Below are positions 36,147 through 48,251 of a stretch of DNA of 64,000 nt, one piece after another. The notes beneath the pieces are model-generated. The model was not told the DNA's origin, ran no database searches, and saw only the letters and a list, made by a program, of their open reading frames with translations. This DNA comes from Cinnamomum chago (lineage: Eukaryota; Streptophyta; Magnoliopsida; Laurales; Lauraceae): assembly GCA_038049695.1 (NCBI GenBank), contig CP142451.1:126515501-126579500 (forward strand). The letters run 5' to 3'. A program made the position numbers and the translations under genes. How positions within the stretch are numbered: the first letter of the stretch is position 1; each line of letters begins with the position of its first letter.

Positions 36147-37512
36147 TGTGAGGACCCATTCCTAAAAATACCTAGTGGGACCCAATTTGACCAAGTCAAC
36201 CATATGTTATCCTATTTAATAGGTGATTAGCATGAGTAGTTAGTCATTTCCTATTAATTAAGCCTAATTTATAGGATTGAGACTCTTGTGATACTAATAG
36301 TGGTTTTCTTAAAATTAATTAACCAATTAGAGGCCTCAGTGGTAATCCTAATTATAGATGAGTTTCCCTTAGAGAGTTGTGCAATTAACCTTAGAATGAC
36401 CCAACTATCAATGGCCCAACTCATTAGCCCATTTATCATATGGGGGTACTCTAGTCTTTACTACCACACCCTTTCCCTCCTTTTTAGAAATCCCAATACC
36501 ATAAATGACCTTAGCTCCTTTATTCTCTACCAAGTAAATATGGGCACTTTTATCATAATAAATAACCTACCTTTATTACCCTTAGGCTCCTTTATTCACA
36601 ACCACTCATTTGATGATACTTTAGTCATTATATGTGAATACCTAAATTACCCTAGTCCTTATCCTTTATTTCTATTGGCAACCAAGGACCCTTTGGTCAT
36701 TCTATTTTAGCATTATCCAAATACCCTCATCCTTATCTTAAACTTACTCTAGCAAGAGAGAGCATTTTGAACTATAATCCAACAAACCCCTATAAAAGAA
36801 ACCCCTCTTATCTCTTCCTCTCATTTCACTACAATTCCCTCACATCTCTCTTCTCTCTCTAAGTTAGAGATTAGGGTCTCTCTCTAGATCCTAGCCCTCC
36901 AATTACTAGAAGCAATAGCCTCATCTACATCTAGTCATTTACAAGTTAAGGAGCTCATCTCATCTCCTAGATCTCTCTTCCCTCTCCAAGTTAAGGTAAT
37001 CTCCTTCTCTCTTTCCAATTTCCTTGTAGTATAGCTCTTTCTCTTAAAGTTCCCTTTCTTATGCATTTCTCTCTTTGGGAATGGGTGTAGAGATTGTAGA
37101 TCCAGCTATTGGGGTGATCTTAGAGCTATTGGAGTGGAACCCAAGCTATTTGAGGAGATTTCTTCATAATTAGGCAAGTAGACATGCTTAGATTCTTTAA
37201 TTAAATTGATTAATATGCTTAGATTGTTAATTACTATCTTTTATGGTTATTTGGCATGATTTCTGTATTTAGATGGTTGATTAGATGGTATTATGCATGG
37301 ATAGTTGTTCTAAGCCTTTTCTTATGTGTTGTTGGTCATTGATGGATGAGAATCCCCCATTTGGAAGATCAATGACCCATTTGTGATGAGATCATTATGA
37401 GGGAGGTGTGTTTGATGTTTGGAAGTGTTTGGTGAAGATCTGGGATACATTTGATGTAGTTTTGATGGAAAATGGGAGATGACAGAATCTGGATTTTTAG
37501 GGTTTCGTGTGT

Positions 37513-37805
37513 ACCCGGTCGACCTGGTCACTCAGGCGGTCGACCAGGCACACAGGGGACTGACCTTCAGTTGGGAGCTGAAATCACCTGCAGGGTACAG
37601 AACTCAGTGTACCCGGTCGACCTGCCACACTGTAGTACCCCCATCGGCCAGTTGTTTGTGGAAATTCCTGCAGTTTACCCGGTCGACCGGGGGACCCTCC
37701 AGGTCGACCGGGGACACTGCAGACAGTGTTTTCCTGTCTCCTAGTTTGCTGTCCACCCCTACAGTGTAACAGGTCGACCCAATGACCATGATGTCGACCT
37801 GGTAC
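37513..37805 (+). repeat. GGTCGACC palindrome cluster in the putative solo LTR
   Basis: Full or half copies of GGTCGACC occur at about 37518, 37540, 37615, 37680, 37702, 37772 and 37794, often next to GTACCC or CACTGCAG. The same core appears in the unrelated copy A LTR. Here it lies about 700 bases downstream of the TATA box. Confidence 0.7.
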
Positions 37806-39689
37806 ACTACAGATGTCCATTTTCCCAGATTTGGATCCTCTTATGATTTGACCATGTGTGGGCCTTGTTGACTTTCCATTTGGACTGTTTGGGATACGCG
37901 AGACACGAGTCAAGGGCCGGGCTTAACCTTGACCCGGGTAGCCACCTAATTAGGGTCTCGGGTTGTAAACGGAACCCGATTCAATGGTTACGGATGTCTT
38001 ATGATGCTAATTACCTACAGGAGCACCAATGATACTTAATAAGCATGTGTGGCTCCGTGATCATTGTCTTAGGTGAAGTGGGACCCTGGACCCGAAGAGA
38101 GGGGCAGTGATTACCGATGTATTTGAGATATGTGGTACTTATATTATGAAACGGATACTTAGTCTGGCTTGTAGGTCCGAACTTTGGATATAGGCCTCGA
38201 GAGATATTATAAATCAGGGCATTGCACTTAGGCTCTGATACACGATCACGGTCCATATTGGATGAAATGTCGGGACATGGCACTTGAAGTCCTGACCTGT
38301 AATAATGGGAACTTAACGGTAGATATTGATGAATGGACCGCATAATGAGATAATACTAATTAAGCGTATGGAGAAGCGAGATTTATAAGGGTATGTATTA
38401 TTAGCTGTTGAGAATCACAAGGATGGATTAACTATACTTGAACTTCGTGCCTCGTACCCTTGACTACTATCATCTCATAATAAGGATAATAAGGCTATCC
38501 AGTTCGGAGTACCCCCACCTAGTGATCCGTAGGATACATGGATGTACGATTGGTCTGCCGAGGGTTATGATGCCGGCATGGACATTGATATTGAGTGTTG
38601 AGTGATTGAGTACAGTAGGTACCGATGAGTGATCGGATACCGAGACCGCCGGCATTCGGACCGGGTACATGTGGATGGATATTAAGTGTTGAGGTAGAGC
38701 TAGCACGTAAGACCAATGACTAAGACTTGGCAGTGGCTATGGATGAGTGTTGAGGTAGATCTAGCACATAAGACCAATGACTGGGACGTGGCTGTGGCTA
38801 TGGTTATTGATGGACTCTTGTACGCTCCTATTCGATGTGACGGTAGCGATGGGTGGCTATGACCCTCATGGCTAATGTCCATCGACAGTTGTTGGGACAA
38901 CGACGTTGAGCTGGCTCTGACCCCTCACGTCCCTTGTACTTCAACTGTGGACGTACATTTATATACTTTTATGTATATATATATATTGAGTGTATGATTA
39001 TTATGTATCGTGGATGCTGTTATAGATTGTCTTTAATTGCCGACATTATTACAATTGGATCTTGACACGATGGTTACATATATGGTAAGGTTACTTCCTC
39101 GGGTTATCTATGCTACTTGTGACTCTGATGTGCTCATATGATTTATATGATGTCTTGATGATGATGGCTTCTCTTATCTACCTAATATACTATATCAAAC
39201 ATCTGTTATATAAATATCTTGATTATCGTTCACGCACTACACTCCACACTACTTTTCGTTGCACTCTGATATTCTATATTTCTTTTGTTATACTAATCAC
39301 GCAGGTACAACTGGGATCAGGTATGGTCTTCTTCCCTATCTACTAATATAATGTATTGCCATCTAAACATGCCTATTTGCCTGGTTCATCTAGCATGACC
39401 CAATCCTTGGTGTTTTCAGGTATCTTCTCTTCCGCCTTTGCTTGGTAGAATTGCTTGGCGGCTGAACTGTTGTCGCGGGGTTCAGAGAATGATGCAGTTG
39501 GTGCATCGAGAGGCGTCTGACACTTAAATCTCTATTCTCTCCTTTTCTTGTAGCTGGCCGTGTCAGCCTAGGATTGAATAGTTAGTTTAATTATTGAAAG
39601 TATCTTGTAATCTCTTAAAGTGAACTAAAATTTTAAGGCTTGTCCAATTACTTCACTACTAGAAAAATGAGCTTTTGCTCATGAGAAGG

Positions 39690-39770
39690 CGGGCGGCCGC
39701 CTGTGGCGGTCGCAAAAGGTCCATTAGCGACCGCCACAAGCGGCCGCAATAGACCAAACGGCGGTCGCTA
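39690..39770 (+). repeat. CACTA 5' subterminal repeats
   Basis: GCGGCCGCC, GGCGGTCGC, TTAGCGACCGCC, GCGGCCGC and GGCGGTCGCTAA lie within 80 bases in both orientations. In En/Spm such motifs bind the TnpA protein; binding here is inferred. Confidence 0.8.
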
Positions 39771-39779
39771 ATGATGAAG

Positions 39780-40175
39780 TATATTCACCCTCGCGCCAAG
39801 CCATCTCTTTTCCTTCCCACTTCTTTTTCCCCTGCTCCCGCGCTCTGCATCTCCTACTCCTTCTCCGCGCGCGCGTCCTTCTCCTTCTCTGCCTCGATCG
39901 CTCATCTCTCTCTCTCTCCCTTTCCTCTCTCTCTTCTCTCCCTCTCCTTCCCTTCTCTCTCTCTCTTCTCTCCCTGCGTTCAGTACCGTCTCTCTCTCTC
40001 TTCTCTGCCTGCGTTCAGGGCCAGCCGCTAGCGCTGATCCTCCGATCCCTTCCCACTGATTCTCTCTCTCTCTCTCTCTATTTGCACGTCCCTCACCTCA
40101 CGGCTTCGTCTCCTTCGGCATCTCCCTCGCCAGCGCATCCTCACGGTCTCTCTCTCTCTGGCCGGCATCCATCAG
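39780..40175 (+). other. CT-rich probable leader exon of the CACTA transcript
   Basis: CT-rich sequence resembling a plant 5' leader ends at CATCAG with a GTATT donor-like site at 40176. Its place just inside the 5' end fits a non-coding first exon of the transposase transcript. It might instead be captured host leader sequence. The open frame across it is low-complexity. Confidence 0.4.
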
Positions 40176-40179
40176 GTAT

Positions 40180-42340
40180 TCATCACCTCACACGCACACA
40201 CACCCTAAATCCCTAAATCCCTAAATCACTTTCTCTCTCTGCCTCTCTCTCACACATCAAACCCTAAATCCCTAAACTTCTAACTCTATCCCTGATTTTT
40301 TTTTTTAATTTTATCTTCTCATATTTCCATATTTTTTTTATCTGATTTAAATGTGGTTAGATCTTCAGTTTCTGCAACACTACCACAAATTGGTTAGAGA
40401 ATTTATCTAACGTGGGGCATCTTGTGGAGTTTTCCTGAGGTGATTTCAGTAAAATGCATATTTCTATTCTCTATTTCATTCTTCTCGGTTGTTGTTGGAT
40501 GTGTTTTGGGTGCATTCAGTACTGTAATAGCATTGTGGTTTGCTGTTCTGCAAGTGCTACTAGAGCTCTTTGGTTAGTTTTCATGGTTTCTTTGATGGGT
40601 GATTTTGAATTTATCTCTTTTTTTGTGTGTGTGTGTGTGTGGTTTGAGAATGACCTCTCATCTCTCCCAACTACATTTTCTTCTTCCTTTTTGTCACAGT
40701 TACCATATCTGTTATTTTTAGAATAACCTTTCATCTCTCCTAATTATCTTTTCTTCTTCTTTTTTCTCACAGTTACTGTATTTGTTGTTTTCTTCCAATT
40801 TGAAAGGGGACATTAGATTTTGACCTTTGAAGTCATCAGCGGGTAAGACTACTACTATTACTACTGCTTCGTGATGTGAACTAACAAATGTCATTTGCTA
40901 TGTAGTACATATTGCAAATGTTTAATGCAATGCCTAAATGAGATATTTGCATGGATATGAGGTTCCTGATAGCTCTTTATTTGTGGACATTTGACAAGTA
41001 AGTGAAGGAAAGCCACAGTGAGATCATTCCAGGTCTTTTTTTTTTATCACTTATGGATGACTTCCGAGTGCTTGATCCAAAGATTCAATGAGGTCTTTTT
41101 ACCATGAAAGTTAAATTGTTTGATGGAACTTTTTAATAAGAATATAAGATATTACTACTGAAATGCTTACCAACTGTTTGAATTACTGTAGTAGGAATGC
41201 AGAAAAGATGATTCTACCCTTATTTAGTTTGATGTTTGTTGATGGATTTCGATATAGAGTTTCAAAGTTTCAAATAGCAGGAGCTCTTTGGTCCCTGTTA
41301 TCACAGTTGGACCTGAGTTCCAACCACCAGTAGGTGTTGTCTTCACTGCTGGTTCTGAGTTCCAACTACTGGTTGTTGCAAAACAGTGTTTTTGTCCTCT
41401 GTTCGCACCATATACACACATACTTGGTTCTTTTCATCTCTATTTAATTATTTATGTATTATACTTGATGCATAGGCAATAAGTGTTATGCAGTTGCTAT
41501 CCATCCCTTCTAGTTTTATTTCCTCTTATTTAGACTTTTTGTATTATTTTTATATATTATTTATAGTGTAAAAGATGCAACATTTTCCTCTCTAAAGTGA
41601 CTCAGGTGCCTGCCAACTGATTTATACAGGTAGTTTGCATTTATATGAAACTTCAAGGAGATGGGGTTATCCAAATATCTTTTTAATTGGATAATTATTT
41701 CTCCCAATTTCTAACAGGATAAACTAATAGTATTTTTTTATGTGCATTTATTTTTGTGACTCAAATCCAACAATGCTTAATAGTCAATTTAGTGTTAAAT
41801 TGAAAATGATATCAATTCATAAAAGCAAGGTGAATGTAAATGTTTTAAAAGTTTTCAAAGACTATTAGAATGATACCCAATTTGTTTGATGATTGTTACA
41901 TTCTTGTTATATTTTCTGGTTTTGGGTGTTTTCGATTTGAATTTGGTTGTTGATTAGTATTTTGCTTCTTCTTCTTCTTTTTTTTTATGTTTTAATGACT
42001 AGGTTGTGGTGTTCGCATGTATTGAACTGGTATTGAATCCATAAGAATCCAGTATGATGATCCTTCAGTGGACATTTTTTATTTTTTTTTCCTATATATT
42101 TAAGTAGGTGAAAGAATTCAAGTAACAAAAAAGTTATTTCTATTTATGCATTGGGCCTCATAATTGTTGTTTCTGGGTTAGTACTGTAGAGTGCAATATC
42201 ATCATCCATATAGTGGCATCTAAGATAAGTCACATGCATCTCCACACACATGAATGTCATTGTGTGCTTCAGCATTTAAACTGTTTTTGGTGGTTAATTG
42301 GTACTTGGTTGAGAGCCCAATGGAACGGGGTGTCTCACTG
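40180..42340. other. CACTA internal, no gene recognised
   Basis: Intron-like AT-rich DNA with T runs and a GT microsatellite at 40624-40640. No protein similarity that I recognise. Confidence 0.4.
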
Positions 42341-42341
42341 A

Positions 42342-42450
42342 CAGAGCTAGGTTATCCCACGTGTAACACAGCTGCCCAGGGATTAGGTTATCCCACGTGT
42401 ACTGTTATTATTAACCCAATCAATCCCTTGACAGAGCTAGGTTATCCCAC
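42342..42450 (+). repeat. Threefold short repeat before the MITE
   Basis: TAGGTTATCCCAC occurs three times (about 42349, 42383 and 42438), twice preceded by GACAGAGC and twice followed by GTGTA. Confidence 0.7.
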
Positions 42451-42655
42451 CACTACACCAAAAATCGAAAATTGGAACGGAAAAGCGTTCCTAATCCTCC
42501 CGTTCCTAATTCGTTAAACCGTTCCAATTTCCGTTCCAATTTGGTACCAACCGTTCCTAATCCAAATTGGAACGGAAATTGGAACGGTTTAACGGATTAG
42601 GAACGGGAGGATTAGGAACGCTTTTCCGTTCCAATTTCCGATTTTTGGTGTAGTG
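42451..42655. mobile_element. Palindromic CACTA-type MITE
   Basis: Begins CACTACACCAAAAATCG and ends in its inverse. The 3-bp target duplication CAC flanks it (42448-42450 and 42656-42658). The arms, about 95 bases each, are almost perfect inverted copies with about two mismatches, built of GGAACGG/CCGTTCC strings around a short loop. It has no coding capacity. It is nested in the larger CACTA element, whose ends differ beyond CACTAC. Confidence 0.93.
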
Positions 42656-43701
42656 CACTGACCTAATCTAGTAAAAACAAAAACGAAACGAAAAAAAAAA
42701 AAAAAAAGCAGGAGTACTTGGTTGCCAATTCAAGACCTTTTTTTTCCAGGCCACTACAAAGCAGTTGAATTGCTGCAAAACCAAGCTCCTGTTGAAGTTA
42801 TGAGAATGCTGTGTACAATCTCTCAACTAAAAGAACCTGTTTCCTTATTTGCCAGATATCTTTGGCTTTTGCATAATTCATTTTGAGTTCATGAACCTTT
42901 GCTGCATTACCAATTACCATTTACTCTCTGATCATGACCCTTATAGTACATAGCTGAATAAGGGCTAAAACAAACTGTAGCTAGGCCAGGCAGTTGTAGC
43001 ATTTAAGGTCAGGAACAGGCCACATGTCTAATATGTTTCAATTACCCAATCATAAAGGTTTAAAATCAATGTGCATACTTAGATTCTTTTGGGCAAACTA
43101 GGGTAAGCAATTCCATTAACAGCAAGAAGAGTGGGCAATCAACAATGTGCCTCATTTCTAATCATGTCTCATGTTAAATCCATCACTCCAAAATTTGTAT
43201 TTAAATGACGTCATCACATAACAACACTCATTGCTCCCATAACATAATGACAATAAAAAAAACAAGATAGAAATATATAGTTATCTATAACAATGAAAAG
43301 TTACAATTTTAGAACAAGGCTGATTGAAAGGAAAAGTTGGATATATCAAATGGGGTGGTCAAAGTTGGGTGGGGTTAAAGTGGAGACAAGCATGTGAAGA
43401 AATGAAACAACATTTATATTGTATAGAGCTGAATGTTGGGCAGTGAAGAAATGAAAAGAAAGAATCATGAATGAATTCATTAAAGAGGAAAGTAGAATTG
43501 AGAATCATTTGAGAAATAGTATTAGTTTTTCAACAAGGATATTATTAGTTTTTCAAAAATGATACATTTCATTTTTAGAAATCAATGGTGCATGAGAAAT
43601 CAAGGTGAGAAATCCTATCCCTAAAAGAAAAGGAAGGGAGGAATTGGAAACCCTAGAGAGAAGAAATGAATGGAGGATGGGTTAGGGTTTCAGATACGTA
43701 C
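42656..43701. other. CACTA internal, possible captured DNA
   Basis: 42750-42855 has acceptor-like CCAG at its left and a frame reading HYKAVELLQNQAPVEVMRML and on. It could be a captured exon but was not recognised. The part next to 43701 on the minus strand is the presumed intron following the RPT1 exon. Confidence 0.35.
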
Positions 43702-43788
43702 GTAAGTTTTAAGGAGAGCGATGTCGTCTTCATCGAGAGGGGGATGGTTTTTCTCGTTGTTGATATCATCTTCGGGTTCTGGCGCCAT
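43702..43788 (-). pseudogene. RPT1: Captured first coding exon of 26S proteasome regulatory ATPase RPT1
   Basis: On the minus strand an ATG at 43788 opens 29 codons reading [13 protein letters not shown] then [13 protein letters not shown]. The latter is the highly conserved N-terminus of plant RPT1 (regulatory subunit 7). The exon stops at TAC followed by a GTACGT donor, where RPT1 normally continues with Gly. RPT1 is an AAA ATPase that unfolds substrates for the proteasome; no ATPase domain is present here. The exon lies inside the CACTA element, opposite to its transposase genes, so it is a captured host fragment with some leader and intron. Confidence 0.8.
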
Positions 43789-44935
43789 TGTTAATAATCA
43801 TCGATTTTCTGAGACGTCTCTGCCTGCAACAACTTCAACTTTCTAGGTCTATGAATAAGAGAGAGAGAGAGAGATTTCTTTTCTTGATGCTCAAGAGAAG
43901 GACAAGAGCTTGCACATTATATATATATATATCCGGAATAAATGGAAAGCTTTACTCTTTGCCCCCTGTCCATTTATTGATACTATACTACTATGTAGGG
44001 GTTTTGGAATGCAATAAGTTAGGACAAAACATAGGGACCATTTTCAGATTTTCCCAACAATACTGTTACACACATACATGTATAATTACATTCAATCACT
44101 TTCCTATTTCATCTTAAATTAAATCCCCATTTTGAATTTTTTTAAAACAAAAGAACAATACCCAGACTTTCCTTACTTCCACCAGTATGCTGCATGAAAA
44201 CCAAACTGCCCTTAACCAAACTGCCCTTACAAATTAGGACAAAACATGAACAGTTGGGAATTTGTTAGAGAGAATAGCAATTTCATTAGATGCCAAACAT
44301 TGAGGGTTTTTACTCTCCAATTCATGCAATTTTACTTAAATTATAGGAGGGTGTTCTTGACTCTCCAATTCATACAACTTTACTTATAGAAAATTTTATA
44401 TTTGAAGATTTCATTGGTTGCGAACCTTTCATTATCAACTTATTCTATTCATTTGCATGCATTAGTGAAACTTAGACCCGTTCGAGAATTGTGTACGACA
44501 TAAGTTCGGTAATCCTTGACGCGACGGATTGGGTCTTCGACTAGATTCGTTGTTCTTGTGATGTACATTCGAACTTTGTCGTATACAATTCTTGAATTGT
44601 CCAGTTCGGACAGTTTGAGAATGCAATTATACATCTTATACTCAATAGCTCATGCAAGTCTGATGTTAGACAGAGTTTCGGTTGATGTCCCATTGTTCTC
44701 TGGGTACATACATAGGTACGACTGATGTTGTACCTGTGTCGTGTACTTGGAGAACCACGCGGACATGCTGCCAAAATTTTGTTTGACTAGGGGACGAAGC
44801 ATTCGAGTTGTTGAGTGCAAGTTGGTTCGTGCATTCTCGAATGGGATAGGACCAACCACCTTGTAGTAAGGAGTTTGCAGTTTATGGATAGGTGACTTGC
44901 ATGATGTCTCCAAACATTGGGCTAATTGTATTACA
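43789..44935. other. CACTA region upstream of transposase
   Basis: Includes the leader side of the captured RPT1 fragment (to perhaps 43880, with a GA repeat) and then sequence before the first recognised transposase exon. The N-terminal start of the transposase was not found. It may be missing or in an unrecognised exon; TTACAG at 44930-44935 is a good acceptor. Confidence 0.45.
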
Positions 44936-47900
44936 GAAGAGAGATTGTTCGAGAGCATCTGATTCTGAATGGATTCTTGAAGGACTACAAGAACTGGATA
45001 AAACATGGAGAAGAGTATGTTTCCTGTCGCAGAGAGGAAATAGATGAAATTGAGGTGGATGATATGTCAGAGGCTGATCCGATGAACGTGATGTTAAATG
45101 ATATCGCGTGCGGGTTGGCACCCGAATACAGAAGCTGTGAGACTGAGGGGGCGGGTGGGAGTAATCCTCGCTCTGGTGCCGATGAAGAAGCCTTGAGATA
45201 TTTTGAAATTCTAGACGATGCACAGACAGAATTGTATCCTGGATGCAATGACTTCAGTAAATTGTCCTTTATTGTTGAGTTGTTACATTTGAAGGCATTG
45301 AACCTATGGTCTGACAAGTCTTTTGATATGCTCCTCCAGTTGTTGCATCGAGCGCTCCCATCCGGTGCAAAACTTGCTGAGTCCTACTATCAGGCTCGCA
45401 AGTTAACTGAAAATTTAGGTTTCACATATGAGACTTTGGATGCATGTCCGAACAATTGCATGTTGTTTAGGAATGAGAATGCCCATCTTGATAAGTGCAT
45501 TGTGTGTCAGACTTCGAGATGGAAGGAGGACGGGGTTGGTTACAATCGTCAGAATAGTTCTACAAGTGTTATCAACCATGGCAAACTTGTGGCAGTAAAG
45601 CAATTGAGATATTTCCCACTTAAGCCAAGGCTGAAGAGGCTTTTTATGTCATCAAATATTTCTAAACTGATGAGATGGCATGCCGAGAATAGCAGGGACG
45701 ATGGTAAGTTGGCCCATCCAGCAGATTCCCCAACATGGAAAGACTTCGATCGGAGGAATCCAGAATTTGCCTTGGATTGTCGCCATGTGCGGCTTGGTTT
45801 GGCTGCAGATGGTTTTAGTCCGTTCAGATCCATGACTGGGGCAAATCACAGTACGTGGCCAGTTGTTTTGGTACCTTATAATCTTCCGCCATGGATGTGT
45901 ATGAAGCAACCTTTTCTGATCATATCCACACTTATTGATGGACCAAGAGGACCAGGGGACAAGATTGATGTATATATGCAACCTCTGATAGATGAATTGA
46001 ATGAATTATGGGCTGATGGTCTGATGACATTTGATGCCGAAGGCAATGAAATGTTTAAACTCCGCGCCGCATTATTATAGACAATCAACGACTTCCCTGC
46101 GTACGCCAACTTGTCGGGTTGGAGCACAAAGGGAGAGTTTGCATGTCCTTGCTACAATAAGGAGAAGAAGTCAACTTGGTTGAAGCACGGCAGAAAATGG
46201 GCATACACGGGTCATAGGCGCTTTCTACCTCCATTGCATAGGTTCAGGAGGGACAAAGTGTCATTTGATGGGAGTCGAGAATATGGTCCAGCACCTCGAA
46301 CAATGACGGGAGTTGACTTGTTGTCACAGCTCGAGCAGGAGCAAATACGTACTGTGTATGATTTTCAAGATTTACTGGCCCCGGTGCTGCCTTCTATTCC
46401 CGGTGCAAGTAGAAGGCGAGGTCATAATTGGAAGAAAAAAAGTATTTTCTACGATTTACCATACTGGAAAGATAACTTACTCAGGCATAACTTAGATGTT
46501 ATGCACATCGAGAAGAAATTTTGTGATAATATACTATGGACCATTCTCGGTGCTCAGGGGAAGTCGAAGGATGGTGTCAATGCACGCTGTGACTTGGAAG
46601 AAATGGGCTTGAGAAAGCCGTTGCACTTGCAGTTGAGAGAGTCTAACAAGGCATACATGCCTCCTGCGCAGTACACGATGAGTAAAGATGAGAAAGATGT
46701 CTTCCTCTCAGTTTTGAAGGGTGTCAAGGTTCCTGACGGGTACTGTTCGAATATCGCAAAGCGTGTGAACATGAGAGAGAGAACATTACAGGGTTTGAAG
46801 AGTCATGACAATCATATTCTCATTCAACAATTACTGCCTATCTCCATACGGAATTGTTTGCCTAAGAATGTTGTAGCGCCGTTGATTGAAGTTAGTAACT
46901 TCTTCAGACAACTTTGTTCTAGAGTTCATCGAATTGATGAGTTGAATGGTTTGCAAGAGAGGATTGCTGTGACGTTGTGTCATTTAGAAAAAAAAATTCC
47001 ACCTGCATTTTTCGATGTCATGGTTCACTTGACCATACACTTAACCAATGAAGCCCTGCTTGGTGGCCCTGTCCAATTCAGATGGATGTATCCGATCGAG
47101 AGGTATATGAACACATTGAAGAGATATGTTCGCAATAGAGCTCGTCCGGAGGCATCGATAGCAAAGGGGTATCTGATGGATGAGTGCACAAATTTCTGCG
47201 CAGCATATCTTAAAGAGAATATTGAAACAAAGTTAACTAGGCCCTCGCGGATTAATGATGGTCCAGTTGGGGAGGGCACGCCATTTGATCTCAACAATAT
47301 TGAGTGGATTCAAGCTCACCGGTGGGTGTTGTTCAACACCCCATATGTTATGGCTTTCACTCAGTAAGTGATCACTCATTTATACGTGTAACTTGTCAGT
47401 TTTTTGCCTAAAACATCACACTTGTCGTTAACACGTATTATGCATCGCAGGACACACATTGATGAGCTGAAACGGGACATGCCTCATGCTACAGAGAATG
47501 AAATGCATCAGTCTCATTACCAGTCATTTCATGAATGGTTCAAGAATCACGTATGTACTCAATCATTAGGAGTAGTTTCACTTGTTCTTGTCATATTACT
47601 TTCATGTAGTGATATTCACTGATCACATGCATTGTGTAGGTATATAGCTTACGAAGAACCAACGATCCGTATTTGACTGATGAAATGAACCAGTTAGCTG
47701 ATGGCCCATTTATAACGGCCCGACGTTACACAACTTGTGATGTCAACGGCTTTCGATTTCGCATCAAGGATGTAGATGAGAAACGAGCGACGCAAAATAG
47801 TGGGCTCGGTTGTCCATCCGTCGATGCTGGTTACTATTATGGCCGGTTGAAAGATATTGTTGAAGTTGTGTATAATCACGGGCTAAAGTTTCTATTGTTT

Positions 47901-48251
47901 AAGTGTGATTGGGTGGATCCCATCCGAGGGGTGAAAACAGATAATTACCAGTTTACATTGGTAAATTTTAACAATTTGTTACACCGTGATGATCGAATAA
48001 GTGCCGAACCGTACATACTGTCCTCAATGGCTGAGCAAGTTTACTATGTCAGAGATCCGAAAGATCCTAACTGGCAGGTTGCAGTTAAAATGTCAAGGAG
48101 GGGAGTGTATCAGATTGAATGTGATGAGCCAGATATTGATGCATTCGTCCAACAAGAACTTGACCAGAATACAGTTGTTCAACATGATGAAGATATTAAT
48201 TGGGTTCGGGAAACCATTGAAGGAGATACAGTTGACTTACATGACCAATAA
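44936..48251 (+). pseudogene. CACTA transposase, TNP2 (TnpD-like), one amber codon
   Basis: Exons 44936-47363, 47451-47550 and 47640-48251 join in phase with GT-AG introns. The start carries the end of a Transpos_assoc domain (REIVREHLILNGF). The Transposase_21/TNP2 core follows, with CPNNCMLF, PLIDELNELW, SGWSTKGEFACP, and NLDVMHIEKKFCDNI. DUF4218 (about 46840-47220) and DUF4216 in exon 3 complete the family order. The frame is open except for TAG at 46078-46080, exactly where TNP2 proteins carry Trp (TAG for TGG); it continues TINDFPAYANLSGWS. The protein is expected to cut at the CACTA ends. One nonsense change and an unidentified N-terminus make activity doubtful. Confidence 0.9.

Noticed and set aside
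36288-36710. 140-residue open frame
   Set aside because: Hydrophobic, compositionally AT-driven, no motif, and inside a putative LTR.
39771-40031. 86-residue frame in the CACTA 5' end
   Set aside because: CT-repeat low complexity; better explained as an untranslated leader.
44882-46127. Several minus-strand frames over 90 residues
   Set aside because: Antisense shadows of the TNP2 transposase.
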